Below, piece after piece: positions 19,356 through 28,205 of a DNA stretch of 64,000 bases. Both the position numbers and the translations under genes were made by a program. How positions within the stretch are numbered: position 1 is the first letter of the stretch; every line of letters starts with the position of its first letter. The stretch spans positions 496,001 to 560,000 of the forward strand of contig NZ_CP109131.1 in assembly GCF_035917995.1 (NCBI RefSeq), in the 5' to 3' direction. The notes below the pieces were generated by a model. That model worked only from the letters and a program-made list of their open reading frames with translations, had not been told where the DNA came from and ran no database searches. The stretch comes from Streptosporangium sp. NBC_01755 (GTDB lineage: Bacteria > Actinomycetota > Actinomycetes > Streptosporangiales > Streptosporangiaceae).

Positions 19356-21419
19356 ATGATCTACCCTCCCGCCGAACGGCAACCGGTCGTCGACCACCTG
19401 CACGGCCACCCGGTGCCCGACCCGTACCGCTGGCTGGAAGACGCCGGCAGCCCGGAGACGCAGAACTGGACGGCCGCCCAGGAGGAGCTGTGGTGCGGCC
19501 ACGCCGCCGCGCTGCCGGGGCGCGACCGGTGGCACGCGCGGGTGGCCGCGCTGACCGGCGCCGGGATGGCCGGCGTGCCGATGTGGCGCGGCCGGAGCCG
19601 GTTCCAACTGCGCCGTACGGCCGACCAGGAGCACGCGGTCCTCTACCGCACCGGCCCCGACGGGGTCGAGGAGGCGCTGATCGACCCGGTGGAGCTGGAC
19701 CCGAGCGGACTGACCACGCTCGACCACTGGCAGCCCGACTCGGACGGCCGGCTGGTGGCCTACCAGCTCTCCACGCACGGCGACGAGCGCTCGGAACTGC
19801 GGGTGATGGACGTCGCCACCCGGCGGGTGGTCGACGGCCCGATCGACCGCTGCCGGTACTCCCCGGTGGCATGGCTGCCCGACGGGAAGGCGTTCTTCTA
19901 CGTCCGCGCCCGCCAGGTCCGCCTGCACCGGCTCGGCACCCCGGCCGAGGATGATGCCGTGATCATGGGCGAGGATCGCTCCTACGGGCTGGGGATCAGC
20001 TACAACGGGCGCTGGCTGACCGTCTCGGCGGCGGCGGACGACGGCAACGACCTCTGGCTGGCTGACCTGTCCGCCTCCTCCCCCGAGCGCCCTGACCTGC
20101 GGGTCGTCCAGCGGGCGGCGGGCACAGTGACGGCGGGCACGGTGACGGGCGCGGTGACGGCGGACACGGTGACGGGCGCGGTGACGGCGGACACGGTGAC
20201 GGCGGGCGCGGTCGGCCGCGACGGGCGCCTGTACCTGCTCACCACCCTGGACGCGCCACGGGGACGGCTCTGCGTGGCCGACCCCGCGCGCCCTGGCGCC
20301 GAGCACTGGATCGAGCTGGTCGGCGAGGACCCGGAGGCGGTGATCGGCGAGTTCGCGATCGCCGGGCAGACGCTGCTCGTCGGCTGGACCCGGCACGCGG
20401 TCGGCGAGATCAGCGTCCACGACCTGGCGACCGGGGAGCGGCGCGGCCTGGTGCCGCTGCCCGGCCTCGGCTCGGCCGGCGCGATGACCACCCGTCCCGA
20501 GGGCGGCCACGAGGTCTGGTTCGGCTACACCGACAGCGTCACTCCACCGGGCGTGCACCGCTACGACACCCGTACCGGGCAGATCTCGCTGTACAGTGCC
20601 GCGCCCGGCGCGGTGCAGGTGCCGGAGCTGGAGGCCCGGCAGGTGGTCTTCGCCTCGGCGGACGGCACCCCGGTGCGGATGGTCGTGCTGGCGCGGCCGG
20701 GCGCGGGCCCCCGGCCCACGATCCTGTACGGCTACGGCGGCTTCGGGCTCTCGCTCACCCCGTCGTACTCCAGCTACATCCTGCCCTGGGTCGAGGCCGG
20801 CGGGGTGTTCGCCCTCGCCCAGCTACGCGGCGGCGGCGAGGAGGGCGCCGCCTGGCACCGCGACGGCATGCTGGAACGCAAGCAGAACGTCTTCGACGAC
20901 TTCGCGGCGGCGGCCGAGGCGCTCGTCTCCGGCGGCTGGACCACTCCCGCGCAACTGGGCGCCTGCGGCGAGTCCAACGGCGGGCTACTGGTCGGCGCCG
21001 CGCTGACCCAGCGCCCCGACCTGTTCGCCGCCGCGGTCTGCTCGGCACCGCTGCTCGACATGGTCCGCTACGAACGCTCGGGGCTCGGCCCGGCCTGGCG
21101 TTCGGAGTACGGCTCGGCCGACGACCCCGAGCAGCTGGGCCGGCTACTGGGCTACTCCCCCTACCACCGCGTCACCGAGGGCGTCGACTACCCGGCGACG
21201 CTGCTGACCACCTTCGGCGGCGACTCCCGGGTCGATCCCCTGCACGCGCGCAAGATGTGCGCGGCCCTGCAGTGGGCGACCTCGGGCTCGCGGCCGATCC
21301 TGCTCCGCCACGAGGGGGGTGTCGGCCACGGTTCCCGCGCAACCGGCCGCGCGGTCGCCCTGGCCACCGACATGCTCACCTTCCTCGCCGCCCACACCGG
21401 CCTGGAGGCCGGCGCCTGA
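19356..21419 (+). CDS. Prolyl oligopeptidase (S9A), likely leader protease
   Basis: 687-aa serine peptidase that cuts after proline. N-terminal DPYRWLED (about 21) is the S9A hallmark, then a beta-propeller, then an alpha/beta hydrolase domain with nucleophile Ser in GACGESNGGLLVGAAL (about 537), acid Asp in GGDSRVDPLHARKM (about 622) and His in GVGHGSR (about 655). ATG 19356 has GAAGGAG 6 nt upstream. Prolyl oligopeptidases in class III clusters (FlaP, AplP) remove the leader; here the precursors have a Pro just before the Gly spacer, so the same role is likely (inference). A repeat-coded Thr/Val/Ala insert (about 255-285) lies in the propeller. Confidence 0.9.
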   Translation: MIYPPAERQPVVDHLHGHPVPDPYRWLEDAGSPETQNWTAAQEELWCGHAAALPGRDRWHARVAALTGAGMAGVPMWRGRSRFQLRRTADQEHAVLYRTGPDGVEEALIDPVELDPSGLTTLDHWQPDSDGRLVAYQLSTHGDERSELRVMDVATRRVVDGPIDRCRYSPVAWLPDGKAFFYVRARQVRLHRLGTPAEDDAVIMGEDRSYGLGISYNGRWLTVSAAADDGNDLWLADLSASSPERPDLRVVQRAAGTVTAGTVTGAVTADTVTGAVTADTVTAGAVGRDGRLYLLTTLDAPRGRLCVADPARPGAEHWIELVGEDPEAVIGEFAIAGQTLLVGWTRHAVGEISVHDLATGERRGLVPLPGLGSAGAMTTRPEGGHEVWFGYTDSVTPPGVHRYDTRTGQISLYSAAPGAVQVPELEARQVVFASADGTPVRMVVLARPGAGPRPTILYGYGGFGLSLTPSYSSYILPWVEAGGVFALAQLRGGGEEGAAWHRDGMLERKQNVFDDFAAAAEALVSGGWTTPAQLGACGESNGGLLVGAALTQRPDLFAAAVCSAPLLDMVRYERSGLGPAWRSEYGSADDPEQLGRLLGYSPYHRVTEGVDYPATLLTTFGGDSRVDPLHARKMCAALQWATSGSRPILLRHEGGVGHGSRATGRAVALATDMLTFLAAHTGLEAGA
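20121..20206 (+). repeat. 27-bp repeat inside the peptidase propeller
   Basis: ACGGTGACGGGCGCGGTGACGGCGGAC-like units (GTGACGG core) recur about six times and encode a T-V-T-A/G-G/D pattern. The length is a multiple of three, so the frame is kept. Confidence 0.85.
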
Positions 21420-21480
21420 AACCTCCGCCCGGCTTTAGAATCTCCGGCGCCTGAAACCTCCGCCCGGCTTTAAGATCTCC
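21411..21480 (+). repeat. 35-bp tandem duplication at the peptidase 3' end
   Basis: GGCGCCTGAAACCTCC starts at 21411 and 21446, with a third GGCGCC at 21481. The first copy includes the last two codons and the TGA of the peptidase, so the duplication begins inside the gene end, as at ABC2. Confidence 0.9.
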
Positions 21481-21506
21481 GGCGCCCTCCGGTCCTGCTG
21501 CTCACT

Positions 21507-21522
21507 CTCCACCCTGGTGGAG
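21507..21522. terminator. Weak hairpin after the lanthipeptide operon
   Basis: CTCCACC and GGTGGAG form a 7-bp stem with a very short loop and no T-run. It lies between the peptidase stop and the convergent kinase gene, where a bidirectional terminator would be expected. Confidence 0.25.
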
Positions 21523-21607
21523 GGAGCCGAGACGGGTCATTTCGTCCGGTGAGAGCCGCAGGGCGCCGGCGGCCACGTGGAACGTGTATTGGAGCAGGCT
21601 CAGTGGA

Positions 21608-24106
21608 TCAGCTGGTTGTGGATGGTCTGCGGGTGAAGGTCACCTCGATCGTGACGCCGGGGGGCGTCTCCAGCAGGGTCCGTACCGGGTGGCCTTGGAG
21701 GTCGATCACGCTGACCCTTCTGCCGGTGCCCGCCGACTCCCAGCAGTACAGGTGGCTCTCGTCGTACCAACCGAGCACCTTGTCGCAGGCGGAAGTGATG
21801 GTGTCGGCCTGCTGACCGCTCTCCGTGTTCCAGATGCACTGCATGTTCGGCGTGTCGCCGGGGCAGTCGGTGACGAAGAACGCTCCGGAGGGTGAGAAGA
21901 AGTCCATCGTGTCCGGCACCTTCCCGACCCCGTCGATGCTGCGCACCTGCTTGCCGCTGGTGTCGTAGAAGCGCAGGGACCGCTGGTAGCCGTCGTCGGC
22001 GACGGCGACCGTGCCGCCCGTGTTGCCCGCCCAGCCATAGGGCGACTGGTCCACGGCGGAGTCGTCGTTGCCGACCACGTCGGCGGCCAGGTCCTTGGCC
22101 GTGAGGATGACGAAGCCCTCGGTCGTACGGCTCGCGCCGGCTCCTCGCTGGATGACGAGCAGGAGGCGGGCGCTGTCCTTGGACCATCGTCCGATGGCGG
22201 TGGTCCTCGGCTGCTGCACGGTCTTGACCGTGCTCTGCTTGCCGGCCTCCCTGTCGACGATCGTCACGGTGTCGTAGCCGTCTTCGGCGGCGGAGTTGCC
22301 GTGGACGGCAAGGTAGCGGCCGTTCGGCGACACCACTGTCTCCGATTGATCCAGATATTTCGTGAAATCTCCGGTGAGAGAGTCGCGGGCGTAGTCCACC
22401 TGCCCCTGCGTTCCCGCATCCTGGACCTCGTAGGAGGTGAGCGTGAGACGGTCAGCCGGGTCCTCGTAGAGCTTGGTCTCCCCGCCCCCGGGAAGCGGGA
22501 TGGCGGTCAGGCCCTCCGTGGGCACCGGCGCCGACGAGGCGTCGGCCGTTCGCACGGCTACGGGGCTGTTCTGCTCGCCGTTCGCGTCCTGGCCGCGCAG
22601 CGCCACCACAGCGAGGACGCCCACCAGTACTACCGCCAGCACGCCGCCCAGGGCGAAGGCGAGCGTACGGCCACGTGGCCCCGATCCTCCTTCGCCAGGC
22701 GGCGGAGGAGAGGACGGTGGAGCGGGATGTGGGTGCCCAGGTCCAGGCGAGGGAAGTTGGGCGGCCTGGGAGAATCGGACCTGATGGGTGGGCTGGGTGG
22801 GCTGGATGTTGGGGTGCGGGTAGTGGAGGGGCGGTGGCGCGGCGTGCTGGTCGGGTGGCGCCGGAGCAGGAGGGGCGGACGCGGTGGGCGGGCCCGCGAC
22901 ACCGAAGGCGGTCGACCGCTCCGCTGACTGGGGAAGGGTCGACGGGTCCGCGATGGTCTCGAGGAAAGACGGCCGGTCCGCGATGGTCTCGCCAGAGGCC
23001 GGCGGATCCGCGATGGTCTCGAGGAAAGACGGCCGGTCCGCGATGGTCTCGCCAGAGGCCGGCGGATCCGCGATGGTCTCGAGGAAAGACGGCCGGTCCG
23101 CGATGGTCTCGCCAGAGGCCGGCGGATCCGCGATGGTCTCGAGGAAAGACGGCCGGTCCGCGATGGTCTCGCCAGAGGCCGGCGGGCCCGCGATGGTCTC
23201 GGCGGGCTTGGCGCCCGCGGGTGGCGGCGGCGACGAGGGTTGGCCGGGGGCCGCTACGGCGGCCGCCTCCCTGAGGAGGACGGGATCGCTGGCCGTGACC
23301 GGACTCTGGATCAGGCGTAGGATCACCTGCTCGGCCGACGGGCGTTGCTCCGGGTCCTTGTTCAGGCAGGCGACGACGAGGTCGCGCAGCGGTCCGTCCA
23401 AGGAGGAGAGGTCCGGCTCCTTGCTGAGCACCCGGTGGATCACCGCGGGCAGGGTGTCACTGCCGAACGGGGCCTGGCCGGTGGCGGCGAAGAGCGTCGT
23501 GGCGCCCCAGGAGAACATGTCGGCCGCCGAGCCCACCATCTGACCGAGAAGCTGCTCCGGCGCCATGTAGGCGGGCGTGCCGATGGGCGAGGAACTGAGC
23601 GTCGAGGTGGCGTCCAGGGCCCTGGAGATGCCGAAGTCGATGACGCGCGGGCCGTCGGGGGCGATGATCACGTTGGCGGGCTTGAAGTCCCGGTGCGCGA
23701 TTCCGGCCTGGTGGATGGCCGCGAGCGCGGTCGCCATGCCGATGGCCAGGCGGTGCAGGCCGGCGCCCGTACGAGGTCCCGACTGGGCCACCACGCTCTG
23801 CAGCGACGCGCCCTCGATGAACTCGCTGACGATGTACGGCCGGTCGTCCTCTACCCCGCTACCGAGGACCTGCGCGGTGCAGAAGGGCGCGACCCGCTTG
23901 GCGACGGCGGCCTCGCGGACGAACCGCTCGACCATGACCGCGTCCTCGGCGTACTGCGGACGCAGCCATTTGAGCGCCACCTGTCGTCCCGACTCGTCGG
24001 TGGCGAGATAGACGACGCCCTGCCCGCCTTCGCCGAGCCGCCCGAGGAGATCGTAGTCTCCCAGCCGGGACGGGTCTCCGGTTCTCAAAGCCGTGAATGA
24101 TGGCAT
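21608..24106 (-). CDS. Transmembrane Ser/Thr kinase with ETIAD repeat linker and beta-propeller
   Basis: 832-aa Hanks-type kinase. Catalytic domain about 14-270: G-loop GRLGEGGQGVVYLA, Lys in VALKWL, catalytic loop HRDFKPANV, VIDFG, GTPAYMAPE. Then a disordered linker with nine ETIA motifs (about residues 298-390), eight of them ETIAD, alternating after SG and FL in a 20-residue repeat. One membrane helix follows (FALGGVLAVVLVGVLAVVAL, about 482-505), then an external WD40/TolB-like propeller to the end. ETIAD fits pT-x-x-D, a known FHA-binding form, and the gene upstream in the operon (64-nt gap) encodes an FHA protein. Autophosphorylation of the repeats is inference. ATG 24106, GGAG 9 nt before. 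Confidence 0.9.
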   Translation of the reverse strand: MPSFTALRTGDPSRLGDYDLLGRLGEGGQGVVYLATDESGRQVALKWLRPQYAEDAVMVERFVREAAVAKRVAPFCTAQVLGSGVEDDRPYIVSEFIEGASLQSVVAQSGPRTGAGLHRLAIGMATALAAIHQAGIAHRDFKPANVIIAPDGPRVIDFGISRALDATSTLSSSPIGTPAYMAPEQLLGQMVGSAADMFSWGATTLFAATGQAPFGSDTLPAVIHRVLSKEPDLSSLDGPLRDLVVACLNKDPEQRPSAEQVILRLIQSPVTASDPVLLREAAAVAAPGQPSSPPPPAGAKPAETIAGPPASGETIADRPSFLETIADPPASGETIADRPSFLETIADPPASGETIADRPSFLETIADPPASGETIADRPSFLETIADPSTLPQSAERSTAFGVAGPPTASAPPAPAPPDQHAAPPPLHYPHPNIQPTQPTHQVRFSQAAQLPSPGPGHPHPAPPSSPPPPGEGGSGPRGRTLAFALGGVLAVVLVGVLAVVALRGQDANGEQNSPVAVRTADASSAPVPTEGLTAIPLPGGGETKLYEDPADRLTLTSYEVQDAGTQGQVDYARDSLTGDFTKYLDQSETVVSPNGRYLAVHGNSAAEDGYDTVTIVDREAGKQSTVKTVQQPRTTAIGRWSKDSARLLLVIQRGAGASRTTEGFVILTAKDLAADVVGNDDSAVDQSPYGWAGNTGGTVAVADDGYQRSLRFYDTSGKQVRSIDGVGKVPDTMDFFSPSGAFFVTDCPGDTPNMQCIWNTESGQQADTITSACDKVLGWYDESHLYCWESAGTGRRVSVIDLQGHPVRTLLETPPGVTIEVTFTRRPSTTS
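22945..23200 (-). repeat. 60-bp tandem repeat coding the ETIAD array
   Basis: About four units of exactly 60 bp; lines 22981-23160 are three identical copies. Each encodes two ETIAD motifs. Near-perfect DNA identity shows recent expansion or homogenisation. Not a CRISPR: no spacers, in frame, inside a gene. Confidence 0.95.
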
Positions 24107-24170
24107 CAGGGGAAAGCTCCACGTCTGGTTCGGAGAGACTCGCGAATATACGAGCCTGTGCTCGCCGATG

Positions 24171-26114
24171 TCATCCTGAGAGCATCGAGTTGTTCGATTT
24201 CCTGGGAATCATCCTGGTGCGGTCTCCGGCCCGAAGTTCTTCCGGCGCGGACGGGACCGGCGAATCCTGCTGGTAGAAGATGTCAATGTCCACCTCTTCG
24301 CCGCCGACGATCAACGTGTCCCATGCCCCGCTTCGCAGCAGGGTTCGCACCGTCTCGCCTTTCAGCTTTCGCAGATGATCCTTGAGGGTCGCGTCGTCGG
24401 GCATTCCGGGAATGCGTGGCGCCAGGCGGCTCCGCACCGATCGCAGTTGCTCCATGAGCGCGTCAATGGTCGCGTCCTTGTCCAGGTCTTCGCCCGACGC
24501 CTCCTCGATGCTCTGGGCGATCTTGTCTTTGATCGCATGGCTGACGCCGCGCTCGTCGGCGGCCACCATCGCGTTCCACGCACGGCTCTTGTGCCGGTAC
24601 TGCAGCATCGACATCGCTGCTTCATGGCGGACGAAGTCGGCATCGCGCAAGGGCTTACCGCGCCAGGCGTTGCTGAGAGACCGCGCCAGCGAGATGGCCG
24701 ATGCCAAACCGCTGTTGAGCCCGCGCCCCGGCCAGAAGTGGATCGCATTGGCGGCGTCGCCGAGGAGGAATCCGTACGTGCCCGGGGCGACCGACGTCGC
24801 GGGGAACAGTTGCGCGGTGAACCGCGGTCGCTGCACCATATCCAGCCGGAACGCGGTGACGGCGCTGAGGTTCCCCTCGGCGACGCCGAAGAACGTCAGC
24901 CCTTCCTGCACCCGCTTCCATAGTGCGGAGCCTCTGATCAGAGCGGGCAGGAACAGCGTGCTGTGGGTCGAGCAGTGGAAGTCGCCGTGCTCGTCCCGTC
25001 CCATCACGCATGGGCGCGAGGCGATGCACTCCTCGAACACCTGCCGGACGGGGTCGATCCCGACGACCTCTTTGGCCTCGGCATCGGTGAGGCGCATGTT
25101 CAGGAAGCCTTCGCCGCGCAGGGAGTTCAGGAGGAAGCGGTTCTGGGTGACAGTGAGCAGGACCGTCATGGGGTCCGACAGATCCGACTTCACCCGCAGG
25201 CCCAGCACGACGTCCTGGATATGCCGGCCGTCCAGCGAGTAGATGGACTTGTCGGCGTTGCCGAATTTGTCGGTGAAATGCTCCCGGGTGCGCGAGCGCC
25301 CTCCCTCGCAAACGGCGAGCACATGGTCCTTGGCCGCGGCATCGTGGTATTCGGCCGGGTCGAAGCGTGCAGGAACGAGCCGGATGCGGCCGGATTTCTC
25401 GTTCGCCAATTCCAGTAGTTTATCCTCGATATAGGCGATCCGAATGTTCCGCGGGCTGTAGCCGCGAATGGAATCGGGGCCCGAGGGCCACATCTCGGTA
25501 TACGATCCGGCGCCGAACAACCGGTCCTGCACCTCTTCTGGGAGGTTCAGAAATTGGCGACTCTGGACCGTCACCACTTGCTGCCGCCGGATGTTTCCCT
25601 GCCCTTCGTCCTTCCAGACGACCTGCGTTCCATTCTGGGTCCAGCGACCGTCATATACGGTGATGGACACCCGCTCGCCCATGAGGTGTTCGAGCAACAA
25701 GGCGAAACCCAGGCCGACGGGACCGCCGCCGGAAACGGTGACGTTGAGCACCCTCGGATCAGCGGGAGCGGCGGATGCGATCAAGTCCTGGACCGCGGCC
25801 GGATCGAGGATCGTCTCCAGCGCGCCGGTCACCTCGAAGCAGAACGTCTCATCGCCGATTGTGATGAGATCGCCTGGCTGGAGCACGTGTGAAATCACGC
25901 GCTTCCCATTGACCAGCGTGCCGTTGCGGCTACCCCGGTCGTATAACACATAGCCGCCGGCCTCGGGAATCACCTCCGCATGAAAGCGCGAGGCCCTGCC
26001 ACTGTCGATCACCACACTGTTACCGTCCATTCGACCGAATGTAACGGGTGTGTCACCCACCGGAAAACGTTCCCCGGCAAGCGGGCCCTCACGTCCGACA
26101 ATCGAAGGTGGCAT
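24171..26114 (-). CDS. FHA domain fused to FAD monooxygenase-like protein
   Basis: 647 aa, an unusual fusion. FHA domain about 1-95: VTFGRMDGNSVVIDSGRASRFHAEV (Gly-Arg, Ser-x-x-His) and DRGSRNGTLVNGKRV (phosphothreonine loop). Then an FAD fold: GGGPVGLGFALLLE (about 125, a variant dinucleotide-binding motif), and YGFLLGDAANAIHFWPGRGLN (about 450), the GD motif of PHBH/UbiH flavoprotein hydroxylases. The C-terminal 90 residues are helical with no match. ATG 26114 has AAAGGGAG at good spacing. First gene of an operon with the Ser/Thr kinase. Likely the FHA domain docks on the kinase's phospho-repeats, placing an oxidoreductase under kinase control (inference); substrate unknown. Confidence 0.85.
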   Translation of the reverse strand: MPPSIVGREGPLAGERFPVGDTPVTFGRMDGNSVVIDSGRASRFHAEVIPEAGGYVLYDRGSRNGTLVNGKRVISHVLQPGDLITIGDETFCFEVTGALETILDPAAVQDLIASAAPADPRVLNVTVSGGGPVGLGFALLLEHLMGERVSITVYDGRWTQNGTQVVWKDEGQGNIRRQQVVTVQSRQFLNLPEEVQDRLFGAGSYTEMWPSGPDSIRGYSPRNIRIAYIEDKLLELANEKSGRIRLVPARFDPAEYHDAAAKDHVLAVCEGGRSRTREHFTDKFGNADKSIYSLDGRHIQDVVLGLRVKSDLSDPMTVLLTVTQNRFLLNSLRGEGFLNMRLTDAEAKEVVGIDPVRQVFEECIASRPCVMGRDEHGDFHCSTHSTLFLPALIRGSALWKRVQEGLTFFGVAEGNLSAVTAFRLDMVQRPRFTAQLFPATSVAPGTYGFLLGDAANAIHFWPGRGLNSGLASAISLARSLSNAWRGKPLRDADFVRHEAAMSMLQYRHKSRAWNAMVAADERGVSHAIKDKIAQSIEEASGEDLDKDATIDALMEQLRSVRSRLAPRIPGMPDDATLKDHLRKLKGETVRTLLRSGAWDTLIVGGEEVDIDIFYQQDSPVPSAPEELRAGDRTRMIPRKSNNSMLSG

Positions 26115-26499
26115 GGGTCACTCCCTTTCACAGGTAAAGCCTTGCCCGTGCCCTCCGTCGGGCCCATGACCGGCCAACAACGCTGATCCCGGACAGCTCA
26201 GACAACAGTATGTCAGCGTGATCGCGACGCTCATACCCGATTCCACAAAAACCCACGCATAGGCGTCGCCCCACCCGGATGGCCGCAGGTCCCCCGCAGG
26301 CGGTCAGGCGAATACTCCACCATTGGCGGGTAGGGCTCCAGGTAATAATCCACAATCCGTCCGAGGATTATTGCATGGACAGCTTTCGGGTGCGGGGCCG
26401 TGTACTCATGGAAAGCGGTTCAGGTGGGCTTCGGTACCGGAGGTGGAACGACCAAGGAGGAGGGGCCAAACCGTGCCGAGGCCAACGCCGGTCCGGCCA
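26115..26499. other. Intergenic stretch with a perfect inverted repeat
   Basis: No convincing gene. AATAATCC at 26344-26351 and GGATTATT at 26365-26372 form a perfect 8-bp inverted repeat in an AT-rich patch, possibly an operator for the FHA-kinase operon or a relic of the lost helicase gene end. The remainder is unremarkable. Confidence 0.5.
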
Positions 26500-26960
26500 A
26501 GCCTCCGCATCAGCAGCCGCCAGGCCATCTCCGACAACTCCTGCGCCTCGTCAACGATCACGTGCCCGAATGTCCAGGTCCGGTCGGCCGCCGCGCGCTC
26601 GGCCGAGGTGCGGTGGTCCGCCTCCTGGTGCCGCTCGGCGAGCGTGTCCGCGTCGACCAGGTCGTTGACCGTGAGTATCTCGGCCTCCTGGTCGTCCTCC
26701 AGGTCGGTGGCCCGCGACCCCATCGCGACGTCCAGCACACCCTGGGCGTAGCAGACACGCCTACGCCGTTCGTACTCCTCCCGGATCCGCTCCGCCCGGG
26801 TGTCCTCGCCGAGCAGCTCGGCCGCCTCGTCCAGCAGCGGCACATCGGCGGGCGACCAGCCACCGCCGGACTCCCGCAGCAACAGCGCCCGATCCTCGGG
26901 GGTGAACCCCGGTGCCGCGGAGGCGAGCTGCGCGAACTCGGCAAGCTGGCGCTGTACGAC
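26500..26960 (-). pseudogene. HelD/HelR-like helicase fragment
   Basis: Reads AAPGFTPEDRALLLRES, WSPADVPLLDEAAELLGED, EEYERRRRVCYAQGVLD and WTFGHVIVDEAQELSEMAWRLLMRR, an internal piece of UvrD-like RNA polymerase-recycling helicases (HelD/HelR) around the Walker B motif VIVDEAQELS. Neither the N-terminal Walker A part nor the C-terminal part is present: homology stops near 26505, where the sequence turns to LGRTGVGLGT, and at 26960, where an oppositely oriented gene begins. So this is a 150-codon internal fragment left by rearrangement. It cannot be a working helicase. Confidence 0.75.
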
Positions 26961-28205
26961 TACACGCGCCTTTCCCGGGCGGAGAACGGCGAGATCCTCA
27001 TCCCACTGGAGCAGGTCCGGCAGCTCGATCGCCTGCTCAATGCCGAGGGAATGCTCATCGCGTTACGCGAAGCGATCGGCTGTGACACCGCATCGAGATC
27101 ACCCGCTCTACCCAATGGCGCCTCCGATGACGGACCGGTCATGCTGGAGTTGCGAACGCCTGACGGAGGGAGCGTCCACGTGACCATGTCGCGACGCGAG
27201 TTCGCCCGGTTGCTCACCACCGGTGCGCTCTCCTCGGTCCTTCCCGGGACCGTCGACATCGCCCAGACCGAACGGATCGCCCGCGCGATCGAGCAACCCA
27301 CCCGGGTCGACGCCGACGTCATCGACTACTTCCGCCGCCTGCTGGCAGAGCACTACGCCGCCGACAAGATGCTCGGCCCCCGGCTGTTGCTCCGGCCTGT
27401 GATGGCACACATCGAGGTGCTGAACGAGCTTCGCCGCGGCGCCCGGTCAACGAGCGTGGAGCCGCTCTTCCAGGTCCTCGCCCAGTACGGGGAGATGGCC
27501 GGTTGGCTGCACCAGGACATCGGCAATCTTGACGCGGCGCGACACTGGTCGCGTCGCGCGGCCGAATGGGCACAGTGCGCCGGTGACCTCCAGATGGCCG
27601 CCTACCTGCTCGTTCGCGAATCCAACATCGCCTGCCTCACCGACGATCCGGCAGCCGTCGTCCAGCTGGCCACGGCCGCCCGCAACTCCCCCGGCCCGCT
27701 CGACCCGAAACTCCGCGCGCCGGCCGGCCAGCAGCAGGCTCGCGGACACGCCATGCTCGGCGAGTACGACCGCTGCTTCGCCCTCCTGGACGAGGCCACC
27801 GATCTCCTGAACGACCATCCATCCGTCAGCGATCCGAACGCGCCGGTCTACCTGCACCACTACGACCTGGACACGCTTCAGGAGCAGAGTGCGGTCTGCC
27901 ACCGCGCCGCCGGACGCGCGGACACCGCCGTCACCATCCTGGAGAACAGGATCACCGCGACGGGCGAGAACCTCACCCGGGACCGCGGGCACCTCACCGC
28001 GAAACTCGCCCTCGCCGTCTCACAGGCCGGCCGGCCCGATCCGAGCCGGGCCACCCAGTTGGGACTCACCGCACTCACCATCGCCCGCCAGACCGACTCG
28101 GCACGGATCATGCGTGAGCTGCACACCCTGGACAACGAGCTTCGAAACCACTGGCCCGCCCGCGAGGAAACCCGCACCCTGCACGACGCACTGAAAACCG
28201 GCTGA
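26961..28205 (+). pseudogene. XRE-type TPR regulator lacking its HTH N-terminus
   Basis: The frame reads LALYDYTRLSRAENGEILIPLEQVRQLDRLLNAEG, the end of a helix-turn-helix region, then a long TPR-like helical domain (VLAQYGEMAGWLHQDIGNLDAARHWSRRAAEWAQ; VQLATAARNSPG; HAMLGEYDRCFALLDEA; LTALTIARQTDSARIMRELHTL) typical of actinomycete regulators with C-terminal TPRs. The first helices of the HTH are missing: the reading frame continues upstream only through antisense helicase DNA. About 415 codons remain. An internal start such as the GTG at 27180 could make an HTH-less protein, so residual function is not excluded. The junction at 26960 marks a deletion or inversion. Confidence 0.65.

Noticed and set aside
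22945..23200. CRISPR-like appearance of evenly spaced repeats
   Set aside because: Units are fully contiguous 60-bp copies with no variable spacers, in frame in a kinase gene, with no cas genes.
22884..23543. Plus-strand repeat ORF (AMVS repeats) opposite the kinase linker
   Set aside because: The repeat is explained by the ETIAD-coding strand; no start context or domain supports the plus strand.
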